64,000 nt of DNA from Terriglobales bacterium (GTDB lineage Bacteria > Acidobacteriota > Terriglobia > Terriglobales > Acidobacteriaceae): assembly GCA_025462725.1 (NCBI GenBank), contig JAOAPE010000012.1, positions 169,942-233,941 on the forward strand, read 5' to 3'. The translations under genes were made by a program, and so were the position numbers. Under the pieces are notes generated by a model, which was not told where the DNA came from, did not search any database, and worked only from the letters and a program-made list of their open reading frames with translations. Positions 9,643 to 17,515 of the stretch are shown here, piece after piece; within the stretch, counting starts at the first letter, position 1, and the number at the start of each line of letters is the position of its first letter.

Positions 9643-10679
9643 TGCAGCAGAAGCTCAAGACTGCCATCGTCGGCGCGTTGGGATATGCCGGTTTCGAACT
9701 AGGCCAAATCCTCGCGAAGCACCCGCGTGTGTCTGCGCCTATGTTGTTCACACGCAGTGAAACTGGAGCTGGCGCCACACTCGACCTGGTGTATCCGCAC
9801 GCAATGAACGGACATCCCACACGCCTGCACCAGTTCTCAATGGACGCCCTCAAGCGCGAATCCATTGACCTCCTTTTTCTGGCGACTCCACATAGTGCTT
9901 CATGGGAGATCGTTCCCGAAGCCCTTACGAACGGATTACGTGTGATTGATCTCAGCGGAGCGTGGCGCTTGAAAGATGAATCTAACCGCGCCATATACAA
10001 GCTCCCCGAAATGGCGGCCTCCGCCGGAACCATGCAGCAATCCGTCTATGGTTCGCCGGAATTGAACTCTTCCGCGATTGCCGCAGCAAGACTCGTTGCC
10101 AATCCCGGCTGCTATGCGACATCCGTGATCCTCGCTCTCGCACCGTTCGTGAAATCCGGAATGGCCGATCTTGATTGCGGAATCGTCTGCGATTGCAAGT
10201 CCGGCGTCTCCGGCGCTGGCAGAGAACCCTCGGCGAAGACTCACTTCGTCGAAGTCGCGGAGAACCTTTCCGCATACAGCGTCTTCGGACATCGCCACAC
10301 CGGCGAGATCCTCGAACAACTCGGCATCGCGGCAGAGCAATTAATATTCACGCCGCACCTCTTGCCAATCCCGCGCGGGATTCTCTCCACGATCTACCTT
10401 CGCCTAAAAGAATCGGCAACGCCCGAGCACATCGAGCAAGCGCTCCGCAGCTTTTACGCCGACAGCAAAAGCGTGCGCATCTTTCCGCATCCTTCATTGC
10501 CGCAGATCCAGTATTCGTTGCGAACAAATTATTGCGACCTCGGATTCGCGCTCAGCCCCGATGGCAAACGCCTGGTGCTCGTCTCCTGTCTCGACAACCT
10601 GATCAAAGGCGCGGCGGGACAAGCAGTGCAGAACATGAACCTGATGTACGGATGGAATGAGCAGGAGGGGTTGAATTGA
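9642..10679 (+). CDS. argC: N-acetyl-gamma-glutamyl-phosphate reductase
   Basis: A 345-residue cytoplasmic enzyme reducing N-acetylglutamyl phosphate to the semialdehyde with NADPH, the third step of arginine synthesis. The N terminus AIVGALGYAGFELGQIL is the nucleotide-binding motif, and the catalytic cysteine lies in NPGCYATS (C157). VFGHRHTGEI is the conserved histidine region. Length is normal for the long ArgC type. The ATG overlaps the argR stop by one base, and the argB start overlaps the argC stop, consistent with translational coupling. Confidence 0.97.
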   Translation: MQQKLKTAIVGALGYAGFELGQILAKHPRVSAPMLFTRSETGAGATLDLVYPHAMNGHPTRLHQFSMDALKRESIDLLFLATPHSASWEIVPEALTNGLRVIDLSGAWRLKDESNRAIYKLPEMAASAGTMQQSVYGSPELNSSAIAAARLVANPGCYATSVILALAPFVKSGMADLDCGIVCDCKSGVSGAGREPSAKTHFVEVAENLSAYSVFGHRHTGEILEQLGIAAEQLIFTPHLLPIPRGILSTIYLRLKESATPEHIEQALRSFYADSKSVRIFPHPSLPQIQYSLRTNYCDLGFALSPDGKRLVLVSCLDNLIKGAAGQAVQNMNLMYGWNEQEGLN

Positions 10680-11464
10680 AAGTAGTAGTCAAGATTGGCG
10701 GCGCAGCGCTCGACGACAAAGCCTTGCGGCTGAAGTGCGCGCGTGCGGTTGCCGACCTCGCAGACAAGCACAGTGTAGCCGTTGTTCACGGCGGAGGCGC
10801 GGCTCTCACTCGCACCATGAAGCAGCTCGGCAAGACCAGTGAGTTCATCAACGGACTCCGCGTGACTGACGCTGAGACTCGAGATATCGCCCTCATGGTC
10901 CTCGGGGGGCAGATGAATAAGAACCTTGTGTCCGCCATCAACGCCCTCGGACAATCCGCTATTGGCATGTGCGGCGGCGATGGGCTCTCATTCCGCGCAC
11001 GGAAAAAGGCATATGCGGGAGGCGACCTCGGATTCGTCGGCGAAATATGCGCAGCGGATCCCAAGTGGATCCATGCGATCTGGAAATGCAATGCTGTTCC
11101 GGTGATATCCAGCCTCGCACCCGGCAGCGATGGCCAGTATTACAACATCAACGCTGACCAGATGGCCGCTGCTTGCGCCGTTGCTTGTGAAGCTGACGCC
11201 CTGATTTTCCTCACCGACGTTTCCGGGGTGAAAGATGCCAACGGAGACGTCATTCGCTGGCTAGAGGCCAATCAGATTTCCGGTCTGATCCAGAATGCCG
11301 TCATCAGCGGAGGAATGTTGCCCAAGCTCGAAGCCTGCCAGCAGGCTCTCCGAAAGGGCGTGCGACGCGTACGCATTCTGCCCGCAGCAGAGGCGTCATG
11401 CATCCCAGACTTCTATGTGCACAAGATCGAATACGGCACGGAAGTGATGGTGGCCGTGGCATGA
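10676..11464 (+). CDS. argB: Acetylglutamate kinase
   Basis: A 262-residue amino-acid kinase that phosphorylates N-acetylglutamate, the second step of arginine synthesis. KIGGAALDD near the N terminus, VVHGGGAALTRTM (about 38-50) and NINADQMAAACA (about 159-170) are the ATP and substrate sites. The start is TTG at 10676, supported by AGGAGGGG at 10663-10670 and overlapping the argC stop by four bases. It lacks the N-terminal kinked helix of the arginine-sensitive hexameric kinases, so feedback inhibition by arginine through that route is unlikely (inference). Confidence 0.95.
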   Translation: MKVVVKIGGAALDDKALRLKCARAVADLADKHSVAVVHGGGAALTRTMKQLGKTSEFINGLRVTDAETRDIALMVLGGQMNKNLVSAINALGQSAIGMCGGDGLSFRARKKAYAGGDLGFVGEICAADPKWIHAIWKCNAVPVISSLAPGSDGQYYNINADQMAAACAVACEADALIFLTDVSGVKDANGDVIRWLEANQISGLIQNAVISGGMLPKLEACQQALRKGVRRVRILPAAEASCIPDFYVHKIEYGTEVMVAVA

Positions 11465-12708
11465 GCGTAAAGTCCGTTAAAAAATCCGAAGCCGGCGTAC
11501 TCGTATCCACATACGAGCGCTATCCCGTGCTGATGAAGCGCGGACGCGGTGTTTATCTCTATGACTCCGACAACAAGCGCTACCTCGATTTCCTCAGCGG
11601 CATCGGCGTGAACGCCCTCGGATACTCGCATCCCGCGATCACCCGCGCCATTGCGCAGCAGAGCCGGAAGCTGATTCACACATCGAATCTTTTCTTTCAC
11701 GATTATCAAAGTGAGTTGGCAAAGCAGTTGGCGGAGATATCTGGACTTGACCGCGCGTTTTTCTCCAACAGCGGGACAGAAGCGTGGGAAGGGGCGCTGA
11801 AATTTGCCCGCGCCTACGCGCAGGCCACGAACTTTAACGGACACGAAGCCAAATGGCGCGTACTCGCCATGGATAACTCGTTCCATGGACGCACCTTTGG
11901 CGCACTAGCCACCACCGGACAGGAAAAGTATCGCAAACCATTTCTTCCGCTCATGCCCGGCGTGGAATTCGTGACTTTTAATGATGTCGCGGACCTGAAA
12001 AAGAAGTTTGACGGCACCGTCTGTGCCGTCGCGTTGGAGATCATTCAAGGTGAAGGCGGAGTTCAGCCTGTCACCGAAGAATTCCTGAAGACTGCGCGCA
12101 AGCTGACGAAGCAGACTGGCGCCCTGCTTCTTGCGGACGAGATTCAAAGCGGACTGGGACGGACCGGAAAGTATTTCGCTTATCAGCAATTCGGCGTCGT
12201 CCCGGACATTGTCACCGTCGCGAAGCCGCTGGCTGCGGGCATTCCGCTGGGCGCAATCCTCACCACAGACGCAGTTGCGAATGTGATTCATCCTGGCATG
12301 CACGGCACAACGTTTGGCGGAGGACCGCTCGCCTGCGCAGTTGCACTCGAATTCCTAGCGACGCTGAAGCGCGAGAAGCTGCTCAAGAACGTTGAGCAGG
12401 TCGGTAATTATTTCCAAAAAGAATTAAGCAAGTTACAGAAGAAGCACGACAGCATCGTCACAGTACGCGGCATCGGACTCATGCTCGCCGCCGAGCTCGA
12501 CTCCGCTGATCTAGCGAAATCAGTCGTCAGCACCATGCTGGAGCGCGGCATCATCATCAATCGCACGCATGAGAAAGTTCTGCGATTCCTGCCGCCGTAC
12601 ATCATTACCAAGAGCCACGTGGATACCGTTGTCCGCGCGCTCGATTCCATTCTCAGTAAAGGGCCCCGTAATGCGACTCCAGATTCAAACCAGAGGAGAA
12701 CGCGATAG
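11461..12708 (+). CDS. argD: Acetylornithine aminotransferase
   Basis: A 415-residue class III PLP aminotransferase converting N-acetylglutamate semialdehyde to N-acetylornithine. Motifs include FFSNSGTEAWEGALK (cofactor phosphate site), LLLADEIQSGLGRTGK (aspartate on the pyridine nitrogen), TVAKPLAAGIPLGA (Schiff-base lysine) and GTTFGGGPLAC. The frame is open from 11398, but ATG 11461 is chosen because it gives the ATGA overlap with argB and the normal family N terminus. It ends in the GTG start of argF. Relatives can also act on succinyl-diaminopimelate or ornithine, but the position in the operon supports ArgD. Confidence 0.95.
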   Translation: MSVKSVKKSEAGVLVSTYERYPVLMKRGRGVYLYDSDNKRYLDFLSGIGVNALGYSHPAITRAIAQQSRKLIHTSNLFFHDYQSELAKQLAEISGLDRAFFSNSGTEAWEGALKFARAYAQATNFNGHEAKWRVLAMDNSFHGRTFGALATTGQEKYRKPFLPLMPGVEFVTFNDVADLKKKFDGTVCAVALEIIQGEGGVQPVTEEFLKTARKLTKQTGALLLADEIQSGLGRTGKYFAYQQFGVVPDIVTVAKPLAAGIPLGAILTTDAVANVIHPGMHGTTFGGGPLACAVALEFLATLKREKLLKNVEQVGNYFQKELSKLQKKHDSIVTVRGIGLMLAAELDSADLAKSVVSTMLERGIIINRTHEKVLRFLPPYIITKSHVDTVVRALDSILSKGPRNATPDSNQRRTR

Positions 12709-13724
12709 TGAGCACCAGAATGTTAGTTGCGCCCGTGCCCCAGTCTTCAGGGCACCCGGCCGCTGAAGTAGCCCATCGGGACCTGATCTCGATACAAGAC
12801 CTGCTGCCCGAAGAAGTGCGAGCGCTGCTCGACTTGACCGCGCTCATCAAGGCCCGTCCTGCGGATTTCCGCGGCGCACTCTCAGGCAAGCAAGTGGTGA
12901 TGTTCTTCGAGAAGCCTTCCCTGCGCACGCGTCTTACGTTCGAGGCAGGATTGTCCAGCCTCGGAGGCCAGGCGATATTCGTTGACCAGACACGCTCGCG
13001 GCTCGATGAGCGCGAGTCACTCAGTGACATTGCTCGCAATCTCGAGCGTTGGGTTGACTGCGTAATCCTGCGCACGTTCGAGCACAGTACGATCACCGGA
13101 ATCGCCGAGCATGCGTCCATTCCCGTGATCAATGCGTTGAGCGACTTGGAACATCCCTGCCAGGCGCTTGCGGATTTCTTCACGCTCGAAGAAAAATTTG
13201 ATGACATCGCCAAGGTCACGCTCGCTTATGTCGGCGACGGAAACAACATGTCACATTCGCTCATGTTGCTGGCCGCATCACTGGGCGCGAAAATCCGCGT
13301 CGCAACTCCAAAAGGATACGAACCCCTTGCGGAAGTCGTCGCTGCGGCCAAGAAGATTGCCGCCAAGACCGGCGCAAAGATAACCATCACCAACGATCCC
13401 GTTGCCGCCGTCACCGGAGCAGATGCGATCTACACCGACGTTTGGGCAAGCATGGGGCAAGAGGAAGAAGCACAGCAGCGCGCGCAGATTTTCGAGCCAT
13501 TTCAGGTTGACGAGGAGCTGATGTCACACGCTGCTGATCACGCACTCTTCATGCACTGCCTGCCCGCGCACCGCGGCGATGAAGTCACTGATGCCGTGAT
13601 TGACTCTCCGCAGTCCGTTGTTTTCGATCAAGCTGAAAATCGCTTGCATATTCAGAAGGCGATCTTACTTATGTTGCTGGGCGGCGGATTGCGCCGCTTC
13701 CGGCCAAGGAGCACCAATGCCTAA
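12708..13724 (+). CDS. argF: Ornithine carbamoyltransferase
   Basis: A 338-residue enzyme joining carbamoyl phosphate and ornithine to citrulline. The carbamoyl-phosphate loop is FFEKPSLRTRLTFEAG, with SLRTR in place of the more common STRTR. LEHPCQALADF, DVWASMGQEEE and MHCLPAHRGDEV follow. The SMG loop is the ornithine-binding signature and argues against the acetyl- or succinyl-ornithine variants, which lack it. The start is GTG at 12708, overlapping the argD stop by one base. The first 25 residues are an unconserved lead, so a later start is possible. It overlaps argG by eight bases. Confidence 0.94.
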   Translation: MSTRMLVAPVPQSSGHPAAEVAHRDLISIQDLLPEEVRALLDLTALIKARPADFRGALSGKQVVMFFEKPSLRTRLTFEAGLSSLGGQAIFVDQTRSRLDERESLSDIARNLERWVDCVILRTFEHSTITGIAEHASIPVINALSDLEHPCQALADFFTLEEKFDDIAKVTLAYVGDGNNMSHSLMLLAASLGAKIRVATPKGYEPLAEVVAAAKKIAAKTGAKITITNDPVAAVTGADAIYTDVWASMGQEEEAQQRAQIFEPFQVDEELMSHAADHALFMHCLPAHRGDEVTDAVIDSPQSVVFDQAENRLHIQKAILLMLLGGGLRRFRPRSTNA

Positions 13725-14934
13725 GAAAATTGTTCTCGCATACTCCGGCGGACTCGACACCTCCATCATCGTGCCGTGGCTGAAAGAAAATCATGGATAT
13801 GACGTCATCGCCATGGTCGGCGACGTCGGCCAAGGTGACGACGTCGAAGCTGTGGTGAAAAAGGCTTATGCAACTGGCGCGTCAGATGTGATCGTCCGCG
13901 ACATGCGACAGGAATTTCTTACCGACTACGTTTTCCCCGCGCTGCGCGCTGGTGCCGTGTACGAGCACAAGTATCTGCTCGGCACGTCGCTTGCGCGTCC
14001 GGTGATCGCCAAGCATCAGGTGGAAGTAGCGCTGCAATGCGGAGCGAAAGCCGTCGCACACGGATGCACCGGCAAGGGCAATGACCAAGTCCGCTTCGAA
14101 CACGCCTATCAGGCGATTGCGCCGGAGTTGGAGATCGTCGCCCCGTGGCGCGAGTGGGAACTGAACTCTCGCGAAGATTGTCTCGACTATGCTGAGAAGC
14201 GCGGAATCCCCGTCGCGGCCAGCCGCGAGAAGATTCACAGTCGCGATAAGAATCTTTGGCACTTGAGCCACGAGGGTGGAGAACTCGAAGATCCGGCGAA
14301 TGCGCCCTTCGAGAGCACATGGCAAATGTCCGTCTCGCCGCAAGAAGCGCCCGACAAGGAAGAAGAAGTCGAGATCGGTTTCGAGCAGGGAACTCCCGTT
14401 TCGGTGAACGGCCTGAACATGGACCCCGTCTCCATGGTCGAGTTGCTGAACGAGATCGGCGGACGCAATGCCATCGGCCGCACAGACATCGTGGAGAACC
14501 GTTTCGTCGGCATCAAGTCCCGCGGATGCTACGAGACTCCCGGTGGCACGTTGCTGATCACTGCGCATCGCGAACTGGAAGCACTATGTCTCGAGCGCGA
14601 GCTAACGCATTTCAAGCAGATGGTCGCGCTGAAATATGCGGAAGTGGTTTACTACGGGCTGTGGTTCACTCCGTTGCGTGAAGCTCTCGACGCATTTGTG
14701 GACGAGACGCAAAAAGAAGTGACCGGCAACGTGCGGCTGAAACTTTACAAAGGCAACGTCGCGATTGCGAGCAGGAGTTCGGAGAACTCGCTGTATCGTA
14801 CGGACCTCTCTTCCTTCACGATGGGCAAGAGCTACGACCAGAAGGACGCAGCCGGATTCATCCGCATACTCGGCCTTCCTGCTCGCACTCGCGCCATCTT
14901 GAAGAAGCAGGCCAACGTTGAGGTTGTGAAATGA
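13717..14934 (+). CDS. argG: Argininosuccinate synthase
   Basis: A 405-residue ATP-dependent enzyme condensing citrulline and aspartate. KIVLAYSGGLDTSIIVPWL is the N-type ATP pyrophosphatase loop at residues 4-22. AHGCTGKGNDQVRFE is the citrulline/aspartate site. ATG 13717 gives the standard MPKKIVLAYSGG start; the frame is open further upstream inside argF but that part is not conserved. The ATG sits in an eight-base overlap with the argF stop, and the gene ends in an ATGA overlap with argH. Length is typical. Confidence 0.97.
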   Translation: MPKKIVLAYSGGLDTSIIVPWLKENHGYDVIAMVGDVGQGDDVEAVVKKAYATGASDVIVRDMRQEFLTDYVFPALRAGAVYEHKYLLGTSLARPVIAKHQVEVALQCGAKAVAHGCTGKGNDQVRFEHAYQAIAPELEIVAPWREWELNSREDCLDYAEKRGIPVAASREKIHSRDKNLWHLSHEGGELEDPANAPFESTWQMSVSPQEAPDKEEEVEIGFEQGTPVSVNGLNMDPVSMVELLNEIGGRNAIGRTDIVENRFVGIKSRGCYETPGGTLLITAHRELEALCLERELTHFKQMVALKYAEVVYYGLWFTPLREALDAFVDETQKEVTGNVRLKLYKGNVAIASRSSENSLYRTDLSSFTMGKSYDQKDAAGFIRILGLPARTRAILKKQANVEVVK

Positions 14935-16334
14935 AAATGTGGTCTGGCCGATTCCGGCAGCCACTCGATCCTGGCTTTGAAAGCTGGCAGCGCTCTTTTC
15001 CGTTCGACAAACAATTGTTGAACGAAGAGCTCGCCGCCAGTGCCGCTTACGCGAAAGCGCTGGCAGGCATCGGGATACTCTCGCCTGCGGAATTGGAACA
15101 GATCACAAATGCGCTACGCGACATCGGCACGGATGCGCAGAAAGACCCTGCTCTGCTGGACGATGAAGAGTCCGAAGACGTCCATCACTTCGTCGAGCGC
15201 CAAGTCGTCACGCGCATCGGGGAAGTAGGATACAAACTCCACAGCGGACGCAGTCGCAATGAGCAGATCACTACCGATTTGCGGCTCTACATCCGCGCGC
15301 AGATTGACGCCACACTCACGGGCATCGCGGGGCTGATGGAAACGTTCGTCCGCCGCGCAACCGAAGCGGGTGAGCGCACCATGCCGTCATACACGCATCT
15401 CCAGCGTGCCGAACCTGTCCTCGTCGCGCATTGGCTGCTCGCATATTTTGAGATGTTTGCGCGTGACGCGGACCGTCTCACTGACTGCCGCAAGCGGCTC
15501 AATGTTTCTCCGCTCGGTTCCGGCGCTATTGCGGGCAGCACGCTTCCTCTTGATCGACACGATATCGCAAGAACTCTCGAGTTCGACGCGCCTACCGCCA
15601 ACAGCATGGACGCGACCAGCGATCGAGACTTCGCAATCGAGTTCCTGCAAGCGCTTTCAGTGCTCGGCATCCATCTCAGTCGATGGAGTGAAGAACTCAT
15701 CATCTTCTGCTCGCAGGAATTCGGGTTCGTAAAACTTCCGGAGAGCTACTCAACTGGTAGCAGCGCCATGCCGCAGAAGCAGAATCCGGATGCGCTCGAA
15801 CTCATTCGTGCAAAGTCCGCGCGACTCATCGGCAACGCGAGTGCAGTGACTATCAACATGAAGGGGTTGCCGCTCGCTTACAACAAAGATTTGCAGGAGA
15901 CCCAGCAGCCGATCTTCGATTCTGCCATCACTGCGCTTGCTATGTTGCAGCACGCAACCGGATTCATGCGGGAAGTGCAATTTGATTTCGCAGTGATGGC
16001 AGCTGCTGCGCAGTCTCATTTCATGAATGCATTTGCCGCCGCTACGTATTTGGTCGGCAAGGGAGTTCCATTCCGCCGCGCACATGAGATCATCGGCGCC
16101 GCCGTGCGGCTTTGCATGGACAAAGGATGCGAACTCCAGGCTCTGCCGCTTTCGGAACTCCAAAGCCTGAATCCCGCGTTCGAACAAGACTTTTATGACG
16201 CCATTCAACTGAACGCGGTTCTCGATTGCCATGATGTGATCGGTGGTACCGCCCGGGCCCGTGTCAAGAAAGCGCTCGCTGAAGCCGGCGGACGCATCGC
16301 CAAGCTCAAAGGAGAAGCCCATGCACACGCGTAA
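14931..16334 (+). CDS. argH: Argininosuccinate lyase
   Basis: A 467-residue fumarase/aspartase-superfamily lyase that splits argininosuccinate to arginine and fumarate, the last pathway step. MWSGRFRQPLDPGFESWQ is the family start, LHSGRSRNEQITTDLRL a substrate loop, and SYTHLQRAEPV carries the catalytic histidine (H156). The superfamily signature TGSSAMPQKQNP spans 275-286 with the catalytic serine. It starts in an ATGA overlap with argG. Its last 14 bases overlap the start of a small acetyltransferase gene. Confidence 0.97.
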   Translation: MKMWSGRFRQPLDPGFESWQRSFPFDKQLLNEELAASAAYAKALAGIGILSPAELEQITNALRDIGTDAQKDPALLDDEESEDVHHFVERQVVTRIGEVGYKLHSGRSRNEQITTDLRLYIRAQIDATLTGIAGLMETFVRRATEAGERTMPSYTHLQRAEPVLVAHWLLAYFEMFARDADRLTDCRKRLNVSPLGSGAIAGSTLPLDRHDIARTLEFDAPTANSMDATSDRDFAIEFLQALSVLGIHLSRWSEELIIFCSQEFGFVKLPESYSTGSSAMPQKQNPDALELIRAKSARLIGNASAVTINMKGLPLAYNKDLQETQQPIFDSAITALAMLQHATGFMREVQFDFAVMAAAAQSHFMNAFAAATYLVGKGVPFRRAHEIIGAAVRLCMDKGCELQALPLSELQSLNPAFEQDFYDAIQLNAVLDCHDVIGGTARARVKKALAEAGGRIAKLKGEAHAHA

Positions 16335-16839
16335 TGCCATTTTGCCAGACGCGCAGCAGATCCACGCATTGATCAATGGCTACTCGCAACACGGCACCCT
16401 GCTTCCGCGCTCACTGCCGGAACTCTATGAGAACGTCCGCGACTTCATCGTCGTTGAGGACGAGGGCAAGATCATCGGCTGCGGCGCGCTCCATCTCTAC
16501 GGCCCGCACCTTACTGAAGTCCGATCCATCGCCGTCTCGCCCGAGTACAAAGGACGCGGCGCCGGGCGCATCCTGATTGATGCGCTCATGGTGGAAGCCG
16601 AGCGCCAACACGTGAGCTGCGTGTGCCTGTTCACGCGTATCCCTGATTTCTTCAGCTTGTTCGGTTTCCGTACGGCTACACGGCAGGAGCTCCCGGACAA
16701 GATTTACAAGGACTGCATCAACTGTCCCAAGCTGCACGCTTGTGACGAAGTCGCAATGGTTCGCGGCGAACTTCCGCAGTATGACGCGGTCGATCTCAAT
16801 CACCTGAACCCCAGCGAATTTGTTCGTATCCGCGCATAG
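16321..16839 (+). CDS. argA: Short GNAT N-acetylglutamate synthase (ArgA-type)
   Basis: A 172-residue GNAT acetyltransferase expected to make N-acetylglutamate from glutamate and acetyl-CoA, the first step of arginine synthesis. EVRSIAVSPEYKGRGAGRIL (about 62-81) is the acetyl-CoA binding motif. The C-terminal cysteine-containing KDCINCPKLHACDEVAM is characteristic of the short ArgA type also seen fused to ArgH in some marine gamma-proteobacteria. ATG 16321 is chosen because GGAG lies 8 bases upstream; it overlaps the end of argH by 14 bases. Placement at the end of the arg operon, with no argJ or argA elsewhere in the window, supports the role. Confidence 0.85.
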   Translation: MHTRNAILPDAQQIHALINGYSQHGTLLPRSLPELYENVRDFIVVEDEGKIIGCGALHLYGPHLTEVRSIAVSPEYKGRGAGRILIDALMVEAERQHVSCVCLFTRIPDFFSLFGFRTATRQELPDKIYKDCINCPKLHACDEVAMVRGELPQYDAVDLNHLNPSEFVRIRA

Positions 16840-16883
16840 CAGCTTCTCTGATTTTGTGGCATCATTGTCAAATCGGAGTCGCC

Positions 16884-17417
16884 ATGGAGAGAAGAACCAG
16901 CTCGATCCAAGCGCATGTACATGCTGTGGAGCGTCACGTAAACGCCATTAAGCATCTTCAGGAATCCCAACTTTTTCTCCGTCAAGCGCGGCGCAGGCTC
17001 CATCAGCAACAGGCGTCGCTATCGAAGAATTTCACTTCCAAAGAGTACATTGAGATGCTCGAAGATCTTCCGCTGCCCGCTTTTATCATAGACAGGGATG
17101 CGGGTCGCATCGTTGCCGCCAATGCCCTATACAGCAAGGTGATCGGCTACTCCCAGCAAGAGTTGATCGGAATGCCTTTCTTGAGGCTGGCTCCAGACGA
17201 TTTGCCGCCGATCGTAGAAAAGGCCCTCCGAAGTGAAACGCCGAAACAAGCTATCAGGTGGCCTGCCAAGCGAAGGGACGGGTCTCAGATTTCCGTGATT
17301 GTGAAGTATCGCCGTATGAAGCTCTTATGCTGCGGAAAGAAGCTGAACGTTACCTATGTCACGGTACTCGGGTGGCAGGGCGATGTTGAGATTGATGCCA
17401 TCGAATATTACGGTTGA
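16884..17417 (+). CDS. PAS-domain protein
   Basis: A 177-residue cytoplasmic protein with a helical, probably coiled-coil N terminus (about 5-55, HVHAVERHVNAIKHLQ onward) and one PAS domain (about 60-165: MLEDLPLPAFIIDRDAGRIV, NALYSKVIGYSQQELIG, AKRRDGSQISVIVKYR). It has no kinase, GGDEF or DNA-binding output domain, so it would signal through a partner. ATG 16884 follows a CGGAG ribosome site; the frame is open from 16854. It stands alone between the arg operon and the glycan operon. Confidence 0.7.
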   Translation: MERRTSSIQAHVHAVERHVNAIKHLQESQLFLRQARRRLHQQQASLSKNFTSKEYIEMLEDLPLPAFIIDRDAGRIVAANALYSKVIGYSQQELIGMPFLRLAPDDLPPIVEKALRSETPKQAIRWPAKRRDGSQISVIVKYRRMKLLCCGKKLNVTYVTVLGWQGDVEIDAIEYYG

Positions 17418-17515
17418 ATCTCTGATGGCTGATTTAGGCTCAGGCGGCTTCAACGCGACTGTACAGAACCAATTCTTCTGATTACGATATCCTCCTGCTT
17501 CTCCGGAGGAAATCC

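Noticed and set aside
13882..14568. A 228-residue minus-strand open frame
   Set aside because: It lies fully antisense to argG, whose protein is unambiguous.
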